NCBI GenBank assembly: GCA_001632425.1 | Contig: KV425594.1 | Coordinates: 46,208 to 65,113 of the forward strand | Origin: Neolentinus lepideus HHB14362 ss-1 | Taxonomy: Eukaryota > Basidiomycota > Agaricomycetes > Gloeophyllales > Gloeophyllaceae | DNA length: 18,906 nt | Direction of reading: 5' to 3' | In this document: one piece after another, positions 9,503-18,423 of the stretch | How the letters are laid out: every line of letters starts with the position of its first letter | Position numbering within the stretch: the stretch's first letter is position 1 | Made by a program: the position numbers and the translations under genes | Notes under the pieces: model-generated | The model's database searches: none | Told to the model about the DNA's origin: nothing | Seen by the model: only the letters and a program-made list of their open reading frames with translations

Positions 9503-10556
9503 CTACTCATCATCAGGAAGGTATTCATCTAAGAAATGGGCTAAAGCATTAACCTGATTCCCCGAACGAAGGCCTCAAACTTGCTCCTCGGGAGGTTCCA
9601 AGACCTCTTGAAGATCTGCGCCATTTGCTATCCAATCTGCAGCAAAATTCAAGTCGCTCATGATGATAGAGATATTTTAAGATCTGAAGGACCTCGAACA
9701 TGAACTCCGAGAGTCTACTGCGACGAGAAGTGTCTGTTTCTCCGCTTGAGGAGAACACTCTCTCACATGGAACGGCCGATGCTTGAACAGGGAGAATGTC
9801 AAGCGCAACACGATAAAGTAATGGAAATTGATGTTGATTTCCCTACAAATAGCATTAGCACACATTGATATCACCAGAAGTGTAATTACTCAATGCTTAC
9901 CTGCCAAAAGGAAACAAGATCAAAGTCATCCAGTGCGTCATCCTCAATAACTGAAATGACATACTCACATAGTCAGCATGCTACAAATGGTATCTGGTTT
10001 CACCCGGTACTCTGTATTGTCAGTCGGCAAAGGGAGATTGCTCAGTTTCTCCTTTGTATCCACTGGCCATATGCAGAACCAGACATCGGAGGCACTTGAT
10101 GTCTCCGTGCTGTGAGCCTTGCGACGCCGGACAAGGGAGCCATAGTATGATTGCTGGGCTTCAGTGTCGGATGCACCACTGTCGCCGTTAGCCTCAGAGC
10201 GCATGACAGGCGGGTTTGTCATTGTACCCTGAATTGGCCCGACTCCGCAAACAGATGCCGTCGCTGGAGCATTGTTCTCCTTTCCTTTCCCTCTCTTTGA
10301 AGCACGAAGCACTCCCATGCCTTTCCTCTTGCGCTTCCATGTTTTGGGCTGTGCTGCATTGGCGCTCATTGATTCTTGTAGTACTTGAGTAGCATCATGG
10401 TTTTCGGGAGCGGGAGGGGCAGGTGGTGAAAATGGGATCTGAAATTGTCCAAAGGAATGCGTGCTCATCGGACCTTGGAACTGAGGAGGCCAGTAGGCAT
10501 TGTAAGGTGGAGAATAAGGGTATGGGAATGCTGTGTTAGGGTGAGGAACAGGTTGG
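9503..10556 (-). pseudogene. hAT transposase, N-terminal segment fused to C-terminal dimerisation segment
   Basis: C-terminal part: exons 9950-9901 and 9842-9503, joined across a 58-bp intron. It reads FDLVSFWQ, then GNQHQFPLLYRVALDILPVQ, then SAVPCERVFSSSGETDTSRR, the typical hAT dimerisation region, and ends LDEYLPDDE with TAG at 9505-9503. Upstream, 10556-9970 encodes a Pro/Tyr-rich start, a basic patch (KTWKRKRKG) and SASDVWFCIWPVD...ICSM, which looks like the approach to a BED zinc finger. Only about 20 bp separate the two parts, and the frame does not carry across, so the catalytic RNase H-like middle is missing. Further damage: one extra base in the A4 run at 9644-9647 (T run in the gene) and an in-frame TGA at 9577-9575. 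Normal hAT transposases are about 600-900 aa. Confidence 0.75.
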
Positions 10557-10882
10557 CTGCACAGCACAAAGCCACAAAATATGCCGACAGCATATTTTTG
10601 CTGAATTGAAAGAATATAGCTAAAATATGTCGGGAATACACCCAAAATATGACCTCGTCATATTGATGGTGTATTAGCACACTTTCGCACCAATATGTCT
10701 GCAATACAGCTCACAATTTGGCTACAATACAGATACAATTTATGCTACCTAATTTGGTTCTCCCAGTTCCTTTCCAGGCTGTGCTTGCCACAATCGGAAT
10801 TATAAGTCCCCAATGCGATTGACATCTACTTCGACCATCAATACATTTGTGAATTATCGTGAATATCCAATAAATAGTATAG
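10557..10882. other. AT-rich stretch between the hAT relic and the next gene remnant
   Basis: It probably holds the 5' end of the hAT gene (an acceptor-like AG lies at 10558-10557 on the minus strand) and missing 5' exons of the plus-strand gene. A plus-strand frame near 10686-10850 could belong to that gene if another TGA (about 10824) is read through, but I cannot support it firmly. Confidence 0.3.
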
Positions 10883-11694
10883 TTCGACCCCAGCGATGAT
10901 TTTGCACTGCCCCTCTCCCAATACTTCCCCGGTCCAAACATGCCACACCCCGTTGACTACACGCTCCATCATGGCCTCGATATTGAAGAGACACGTGTTA
11001 ATACAACATGCACTGATGCCAAAGTCAAAATCAAGATTACCATATGACCTAAAGACGCAAACACCGCGGGTGTAGTGGTAAGTACAGCGCAACGGCAGTG
11101 ATCTTTATGGAGGCACTCACTCTGATTCATTTCCAGGTACTCACATTGAAAAAGACCTGTCCCACGCATTGCAACATCGATCTCCATGCCAACGACAATG
11201 CCACAATCCATCCCGAGCTACCCCAGAAGTGTGCCGAGACACCCAAGACACAAGTGGTGATCTCATGATGGCTTGCACAGTTGTCGCTCAATCAGTCACT
11301 GACATCCGAGGATGCCCCTCCACCATTCCCAGGAAGTCCACCGCCCGAGATTGCCGATGCAGCCTCCACGGGAACATCAAAAACTGAGCCGCCTGATATG
11401 TACTTGCCTTGGGAAGTACAGCAGCACCTCAACCAGCTTTGGCTGACAGGGCGCATGCCATGGCCATTTGTACATGTGATTGATCGAACCTAGAATGACC
11501 AAATGTTACTAACGCCATCTGTTACTATAAAGATGCCACCCACCTGAGAGAAAAGTTCTTGGTTGCTGGCACCCATCCCTCAATTGCCCTCTGCCGCGGT
11601 CAAGGAAGTCATAGCCAGTAAGAGAGGTTCCGGGGATCTTGATGAAGGAGACGAGAATGGCAGAGACATGCCCTCGAAGCGCCAGATGAAGTAG
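10883..11694 (+). pseudogene. Unrecognised three-exon gene remnant with three in-frame TGA codons
   Basis: Exons 10883-11077, 11137-11475 and 11533-11694 are joined by 59- and 57-bp introns, both phase 0; the second has a TTACTAAC branch site. The frame is clearly protein-like (SQYFPGPNMPHPVDYTLHHG, KKTCPTHCNIDLHANDNATI, DMYLPWEVQQHLNQLWLTGR, SSWLLAPIPQLPSAAVKEVI) but broken by TGA at 11045-11047, 11266-11268 and 11545-11547. It ends at TAG 11692. About 230 codons remain and the 5' end is missing, perhaps cut by the hAT element. I do not recognise the family. It lies next to transposon genes and shares their decay pattern, so it may be an accessory transposon gene. Confidence 0.5.
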
Positions 11695-11871
11695 AAGTAG
11701 TTACAGCTCATAGGTAGTCAAATGATATGAAATAGACAAAATGTCATGTGGCTCAGTGACCAGAAGATGACACTAGTTGAGGCCTAGTAACACAAGAGTG
11801 TGTTCTAACCACGTGAGAACCGCAAGAGATTCAATGGAGTCTTCTGTTAATGCACTTTCCCAGTATGAGAG

Positions 11872-13637
11872 ATGACTGCGACCATGCCAACCACCACTGG
11901 TGTTACTGAGTCCGGGAGGAACCAGCCCAAGAATGTATCCAGCAAGGCTGCAGTCTCGAAGATAGCTGACCTTGAAGAGAAGCTCAAAGCAGTCGAGGAG
12001 ACCATCAAGAGCTTGCAGAAGGAGTCGAAGCGCCAGCAGACTAGAATAACAGAACTCAAGACCCAGATCACAGACACTGAAGAAGCCAATCAAGAGTTGA
12101 AGCAAGTAATCAAGCAGCACAGGACGAATATCAAGCGCCTCGAGACCCAGTTGTCGGAGCACCTTCTCGAATGTGAGCAAGAATCTGAATCCTCACAAGG
12201 AGTCTCCAGAGATGAGTCAGACGGACACGAGGAACGGATTGAGAGTGCTAAGAGAAGTGTGGCTGCGATGAGCGATCCTAGCCTCAACGTGAGTGTTCGA
12301 ACATCATACTTATGAAAACTCACCCACAGCGTCGATCAGAAACTGATCTGTGAAGTATATCAACTGCATATGGGAGTTGGTCACCTCACAGCCACTCACC
12401 TTCCTGACTGGCCCAAAGATGAAGATAACTGGCCAATTGACAAGGCAACCGGCAAGCACTGCTTGCGCTTCAAGTGGGACTTGTCTGCCACTAATCCTAG
12501 TAACTTCGAAACTATTACTGAGCTACTCACGTATATTCGCAAGAATGGTGGTCAGTACATACCTCAAGCGATTCCTGCCTTGAATGATATTACCAATCAC
12601 AATCTAAAATCAAAACTTATTGGAAAATTCAATCACCTTGTCAAGAACATAAAAGCTCACGCTCGGAAGCAGGGAAGACACTCGCAGGCATCCTCCAGTG
12701 TCCCCAATGGCACTGGAGGAGAAGACCATGCTTCTGCTGATGGTGATACCGGCAATGGCGATGCAGAAGCAAATCAGAATGGTGATGGTGATGATGGTGT
12801 AGCTATGCAGGAAGGATCTACCAACAACCCACTGGCGGAGCATGGGATATCATGATCTCAGTGCCAGACCAGACAAAAGGGGGTAAGTTACTCACCTTGA
12901 GTCCTTGTTATTTTCGCTGATTGAACCCCAGAAATGGGAACTGAGGGATCACAAGTACAAAGCGCTTCCCGAAGACTCTGAGTGGCACGATCCTAAATAT
13001 AAGCCTGCCCTCGTACCAACTTTGATGTCTGATGATGAAGATGAATACAACAAATCAGGATGCAAGACCGGGAGATTCGTCTCATGCTGGCCCACCTGGA
13101 GATCTGATCTAGTATGTCCAATGTGATGAAACACTTCAAAACACGTACTTACATCTCTCAGATGCAATCATTCTTAGATGCCATCGATGCCGTTTGAGGT
13201 GTTGATCCTGGGCACAAATACATCACTTGTATCCGTGGCCCTGTCAAAGAGAGCGCACCTCCGAAGGCCAACTTGTTATCGAACTGAGCTCACAAGTGGA
13301 TGGTATCTGTGACATGGCTTGAGGAATTAGACAACAACACCCGGTACAACAACAACAGCTTTATTTCTGTGAGTGGCGTAGCATGGGGAGATCCCGAGGA
13401 CCCAGAGACACTTGAAGAGAAGGTGAAGACTTTCAAAGAGGAGATTAGAAGCATCAAGAACGAGAAGGAAAGACTCAATGATGAAACAGGGACCAGAACG
13501 TTGACAAAGAAGAGCAAGAAGTCATCCAAGATGAGCCAGCAAAAGAAGAGCAAGAAGTGAGCACGAGGAGATGAAGATAGGAAGTGGAAGAGAACACGGA
13601 AGAGGAACAACCAGTGCACCAACGCTTGCGCCAGTGA
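11872..13637 (+). pseudogene. Coiled-coil protein resembling a multicopy Agaricomycete family, function unknown, broken by stops and one frameshift
   Basis: Exons 11872-12288, 12340-12882, 12932-13111 and 13162-13637; all introns are phase 0 (49-51 bp). The model is about 538 aa if the damage is ignored. It has a coiled coil in exon 1 (about residues 28-100, starting KIADLEEKLKAVEETIKSLQ), then a conserved-looking domain (HLPDWPKDEDNWPIDKATGK, CLRFKWDLS), an Asp/Gly/Asn-rich linker, ALPEDSEWHDPKY, LMSDDEDEYNKSG, HKWMVSVTWLEEL and AWGDPEDPETLEEK. From memory, not from a search, this resembles a multicopy hypothetical protein of mushroom genomes. In-frame TGA: 12853-12855, 13195-13197, 13285-13287 and, after a one-base frameshift at the GGG run 13489-13491, 13572-13574; TAG at 13578-13580. 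It ends QRLRQ with TGA at 13635. The highly charged coiled coil suggests a DNA- or protein-binding accessory role, but this is inference. Confidence 0.6.
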
Positions 13638-13900
13638 CACACTGAAGACAATCAGCTAGCTAGCAATGAGGAGGAATGAGGAGAGTATGTTGACAGGCTA
13701 TGACACACAACAACTACCAAAAACACCTAGAAAACACGGAGAGAACTCTGTCTAATAGTGTCAGCAGTCGAAGGGTAAAAAGGTAAAGCTCGGGGGAGGT
13801 GAGGGATGAAAAACAACACAATGGAAGGCACCATATATCTCTTGTGAGTAGACCCAGATGCTCTATCACACTCCTAACTCTCTAAAACTCTGAAACTACA

Positions 13901-15041
13901 CTTCTCGGCACCAACTCGGCACTTCTCGGAGGGTATTCGGTACTGGGCAAGACCAGCTGTCCATCGGAAGGACTCAGAAGGGTGAAAGACGATAGCTCAG
14001 AAGGTTCTTCCACGCCGGAGGACTCTAGGACGCAATAGAACACAACGCGGACACAGTAAAACACAGTAAGAATGCAATGGAGACAATAAGATGCAACGGA
14101 AACGCAAGACCTCATGCCGAGGCTGACTAGAATGCAATTTTGAATGCAGCGAGACTTTGAGATGTGAAAGGTGAACTAAATTCGATGGTGACCCATACGG
14201 TGGTCTGGAATGATCTGCTGGGGGTCCAAGAATACAGGGTGTCTAAAGTACTAAGTAACCCAAACGTCCGAAATCTACTAAGTCTGAAGCTCGTTCGTCT
14301 ATCAAATCGTGCCATATGCAACAAATGAGAATATACGTCTAAAAACATACCACCACAGCATGCCATATGCCTAACCGAGTACTGCTATCATTCTGAAATA
14401 TGCTCAGTGCCTTAGAAACAACCGGTCCAAAGGAAAACCTTCCAAAATTGCTCCATCCAAAGTGTCGGCGCCCATGAATGACTTGTATGAGCTGACTCGC
14501 ATCATGAACATCATAAGGATAGTCAACAAAGGTCTGCGATGGCATCAGAGCGGCAAGGATGGTCCGCAGCACCTGAACTCAGTGTGTCCAATCAACTTGG
14601 AGGTGCCACATGGTCAAACGGAGGATAAGATCTTCACAAGTGCATAAGGGAGACTGGATACAGTCAACTCAGCATGGATAAGCTCAGGATAGAGGTGCTG
14701 AGAGTGCCGAGTTTGGTGAAATCGCTGACGTCTCAGGGTTCCGAAGGTCCTGAATGCTGACCAGCCTTGCAACATCCACATGGTGATGTTCTGGAGCACG
14801 TAGGAGGTCTGCCAATAACGTCGGTGCTGCTCTTGAGGTGCGTAAGGGTTGCTTGGTCATCTCGGCATACAGTAAAAGCTCCGAGGATCTCCGAGGATGC
14901 GGTGATGAAGTACTGAAACTCGGCACTATGTCTAAGTGCGTCAGTTGTAGCAGGTGTATGGCTTGGAGCTCAGATATGAAGTACGTCGGAGCATGGAGAT
15001 GTGTCGGAGGTGAATGGGAGTGGTGGAGTGCTCCGAGAAGT
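13901..15041. repeat. Interspersed CTCGG motif cluster on both strands (candidate subterminal repeats)
   Basis: AACTCGGCAC occurs at 13913-13922 and 14917-14926 and, inverted, as GTGCCGAGTTT at 14704-14714. CTTCTCGGCAC is at 13901-13911. ACTTCTCGGAG at 13921-13931 has an exact inverted copy CTCCGAGAAGT at 15031-15041. CTCCGAGGAT is in tandem at 14879-14898, and ATCTCGGCAT is at 14859-14868. Short motifs repeated in both orientations near gene ends are typical transposase-binding subterminal repeats of CACTA elements. The link to the Plavaka gene next door is inference. Confidence 0.45.
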
Positions 15042-15052
15042 CATTAGAAACA

Positions 15053-15070
15053 CCAAAAATGTGTTTTTGG
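15053..15070. terminator. Hairpin with A/T-rich stem downstream of the Plavaka gene
   Basis: CCAAAAA and TTTTTGG pair across a TGTG loop, 35 bp past the Plavaka stop codon (on the minus strand). It could sit in the 3' untranslated region. A role in transcript end formation is only a guess for a eukaryotic gene. Confidence 0.25.
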
Positions 15071-15104
15071 AGGCTAGCGGCACCTGAGGCCTATCAACGT
15101 ATGC

Positions 15105-18100
15105 TTAGATCTCGTAGTCTTCCTCATCAAAGTCATCTGGTTCCGTACCTTGCTGAGAGTGTTGTAATATGTGAATAGTCTCCAAAGTGCAATACAAGAA
15201 AATAAATCATTAGACTTACATGATCAAATGAAATGCACACAAAGAGCTCTTGTTCTATCAGTCTTGAGAAGATTGGGATAAGCACCATGGGTGCATCAAC
15301 TCTATCCACGGAAATAACCTCATAGTCTGCAAAGGTCTCTGCGTATGTGACATATATTCTGAGTGTTGAGGCATAGAGATCCCACGGGAACTCTGGTGTC
15401 TGGGAGTCAGAGAGAAGTCTGCGGACTATAGCACAGACATGTGGCTCTTTATCTCCAGCTTGGATAACAAAGAGCCACCCAATCTGTACTGGAATCTGAG
15501 AGGTTCCATCAGCTGTTCTGATGAAGGCATACTTATCAGTCTTCGAGTGCGTGCTTGCCATACACCCATAGCGTATACCATCCTTGCAAATGAAAGGAAT
15601 CAATTTGACAGCACGAGATGCAATAAAAGTGGTCCCGGGAGCAGAGGACATATCATCGACGAGCGCAAGGTCAGGCCACAGCTGGCAGGAGTAATCGAAT
15701 ACCAGTTGATAGAGATTACACTCAGAATTAGAATGACCTCGCAGATCCAAAGGCTTGACCTTTGAGAGAGGGTGCCGAGGGAGCTGGACATTCTGGATGA
15801 CTTGCTCACTTGCCGCAATAGCGATTTGAGTCATCATGGAACCACAAGAGGAAGCCTCCGAGAGAATATACCGATGTAGCAGTCACCGCTCTAAGTCATG
15901 AGCAGATGGGGGCAAGCCAAGAAGAAGCTCATACAGGAGTTGTGTTTGGACCCAGTTGCGCATCAGAGTCAGTTCCATACAGCCACCATCGTAACCATTG
16001 TGGTTGACTTTCTCGAACATACCATTGAGGCACTTGAAAGCAAAGAGCCACCAGCCATAGATAGGACCGAACAGCTTGATCATGTCAACGTAGTGCATCG
16101 CCAGATGGTGGTTGATGACCAGATGGATGCCAAGACGCAAGCAGTGCTTGCAATACTGAACCAGGAAGTCATGTCCAAGTCGTGCTTCTGCCATAGAGAT
16201 CGTGCAGGATGCAAGGATACGAATGCCTACGCAGAGTTTCAGTATGGCAGTATATAGTGACTTACAATTGCGAGACTGAGTTGGTTTGTGCTTGACATTG
16301 GATGGGAGGGGTGGCGCTCGATTGGGGATCTGGTCAGAGCTATCTTTCCATGTCCACCAAAGGAGGATGGGCGTGATATGGAGAAGCTGGCGCCATTCAT
16401 CAGCCTTCTTCAATGATTGATTCTCACCAAGCTGTCCGAGTTTGCATGAGAACACTGATATTAATGCATGATAAATAATGACTTACATTCTTGGGTAACC
16501 TCATAACGTGGCTAGGCCACCAGACCGAGTTGACAAGATCTTCAAAATGTTGCTTCTGTGAACTGCAACCACCAGCCCCAAAAACATATAGCCTGAGAAT
16601 AGAACCTGCATGAAAAGATGTGCGATTACACCTAGCAGCGCGAGTTAGTCCAAGATATTCAATAGAAAAGAAGATTACTACCCAGAAAAATGTTGTGCAT
16701 GAAATCGAGAGCACATTGTATTGATGGTAGCCATCCAGTGAGCAAATTTTTTGTGCACCAGCGTATGCCGTAATTGTCCAGGATGTGATCTTGTCAGCGA
16801 GGTGGCACGTCCTTTGAAAGGAAAGACTGCCAGAGAAGTTGGAAGTCATCCTTCCGCACAAAGTCTATGATAATTTAGTGATGTGAACAGGACTCAGAAT
16901 TCGCAATACTTACTTTCTGGAGTATAGCCAGAAGGTCTATGAATATCAGCCATGGTGATATCACACCAAGGGCACGGTTGCATGCTGTGGGTGTGAGAAG
17001 CGAAGCCACATGTTTTTCGGGCACCCAGAGTGTTGCAGTTATTGATGATTTCATCTGCGAACACCATTTGCGGTTCCTGTCCATAGATTTGCATCTCGAC
17101 ACCTGCCCAGAGTATAACATCATTGATAAATAGAGTATATGTGCACGACTCACCATTTTTTAGCGCTGAAATTTCTCTTGTAGACGGCTCAAGACAATGA
17201 TTGAGCTGCAGCGCTGTTGGCTCCTTCGGGCCAGGCATGATACAAGTGCATATAATATTGCGCTGAAGGAAGTGCTCACGTATAGGGAGATCATTAATAC
17301 AATAGTAAATAGGCCCCGTCAAATGGGGCCTTTCTAGCATACCAAACCTGTTGAAGTATAAGTTATTGTATGCATGAGTAATGTGTACACAAACTTACCA
17401 ATCAGAATTCAAAGTCAAATGCAAGCCAAAGCGATGGCTGTTGAGGTTCTGGCCTCCTCCTTCAATGGGAACATCACGTACAGTACCACAACTGCCAGTT
17501 TTGCGCTGTATGCACGTCTTGCTCATGTTCCAGATGCTGCCATCAGAGATGTCTTCCATGAGGAAGTTCTCATCATCATTCCAGTTTGGAACGATGTTGC
17601 GGCTATCCTGGATCATTTGCGCAAAGCCTGGCCACATGAGAAATTGCTGCAAGGTGTCTATAATCGAGGTATGTGTCATTATCTTGATGGCGTGCCGATA
17701 GGGTTTGTTCTTTGAGTTGTTCAGTGTTTCCCAAACCTCACCAGAGCAATCAGGGAGTACGCAGTGCTCAGATGGGAGTGCCAGCATCTCCTTGGGGGTG
17801 TAGTGCTTCCAGCAGGCAGTACAAAGTGCATACTCCATGATATGCTGGTCAGCATCAAGGCCGAGGCGTCATTTGGTGCTGATGAGACTGCGAACCGGTC
17901 TTGGAAGCAGAGGGAGAGCACCAGCAATGTACAAAGAGTCGAGAGTCCCATTTAGCTGAGCTGTAGCCTGTTTAACAGTAGTGTTGCCATAGATATTCAC
18001 GAGACAAGCCTCCAAGTATGCAATATGGACATGAGGTTCCTCTAAGAAGGCTTTGGGTACACTGTCAGGGCGATCAGCCTCATCTTGGTCAGTTCTGGGC

Positions 18101-18423
18101 ATTGGTGTGTCTGGTAACGTTATAGGAGTAAAAATGTCATCAGTGGGGGGTGTTTCAGGTCACCCAAGAGCTTGATGATTGTCTTGATGAACAGGTGGGG
18201 TGACAGGCCTAGACTCGAGAGCTAAAGGAGACACTGATCTTGAGTTTGTGTCGGGGTGATTGGGAATCGGAGAGACAGTGGGGGATATAGGATCCATACT
18301 GAAGGATGGTCCAGGAGAACTAAAAGTGAAATCCTCTTTGTGGTCAGATGGTGTACTGGGCCGTATCGGAGAAGTGAGAGCATGGCTGTTAGACTGAGGC
18401 AGACAAGGAGGATAATGGCGCAT
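15105..18423 (-). pseudogene. Plavaka-type transposase (CACTA superfamily), seven exons, four in-frame TGA codons and one frameshift
   Basis: Exons on the minus strand: 18423-17399, 17347-17154, 17102-16914, 16864-16682, 16631-16487, 16431-15220, 15152-15105; introns are 49-67 bp. Ignoring damage it encodes about 998 aa, a usual length for the family. Visible parts: a Ser/Pro-rich N-terminus; a CxxC...C...C zinc-like cluster (CTACWKHYTPKE...CVLPDC); SDWFGMLERPHLTGPIYY; IMPGPKEPTALQLNHCLEP; CGFASHTHSMQPCPWC; VNSVWWPSHVMRLPKN; HHLAMHYVDMIKLFGPIYGW; GGCMELTLMRNW; and an acidic end (DDFDEEDYEI). These match the order of Tnp2/Plavaka transposases. Breaks: TGA at 18162-18160, 17871-17869, 16796-16794 and 15885-15883, each where Arg (CGA) would fit; a one-base deletion in the T run at 16584-16580. 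The frame is consistent through all six introns only if one base is restored. The true start could lie upstream of 18423. Confidence 0.85.

Larger units (their letters stand above)
9271..10882 (-). mobile_element. hAT-family transposon relic (non-autonomous, internally deleted)
   Basis: The left border is set by the subterminal repeat block at 9271. The right border is not visible and was set at the first exon of the next gene remnant. Inside lie only the two ends of a transposase gene. The element cannot code for an active transposase. No 8-bp target duplication could be confirmed (the left candidate is CTTAGTAG, 9263-9270). Confidence 0.5.
13638..15104. other. Gene-free block between the coiled-coil gene and the Plavaka gene
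   Basis: No exon chain is supported on either strand, even when TGA is read through. Short frames at 14462-14647 (plus) and 14339-14572 (minus) have no motif I know. The block carries the CTCGG motif cluster described separately and, near 14000-14110, loosely repeated ACACAGTAA / ATGCAAYGGA words. It is a plausible non-coding terminal region of the Plavaka element. Confidence 0.4.

Noticed and set aside
10838..11092. 84-codon minus-strand frame
   Set aside because: It is antisense to the plus-strand exon 10883-11077, which joins to further exons with proper splice sites and a continuous frame.
11773..12180. 135-codon minus-strand frame
   Set aside because: It is the antisense shadow of the coiled-coil exon; the Leu-rich translation comes from reversed Lys/Glu codons.
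13290..13640. 116-codon minus-strand frame with a hydrophobic Ser/Leu/Phe-rich translation
   Set aside because: It is antisense to the Lys/Glu-rich last exon of the coiled-coil gene.
14462..14647. 61-codon plus-strand frame and its minus-strand neighbours
   Set aside because: No motif or exon chain, even when TGA is read through.
16218..16262. Possible extra intron in the Plavaka gene (GTAAGT near 16262 on the minus strand)
   Set aside because: The unspliced frame reads RNCKSLYTAILKLCVGIRIL, which matches the family, so the donor-like site is not used.
18110..18162. Removing the first Plavaka TGA as a 53-bp intron starting GTGACC
   Set aside because: The length shifts the frame and leads at once to another stop, whereas reading through the TGA keeps the good frame.
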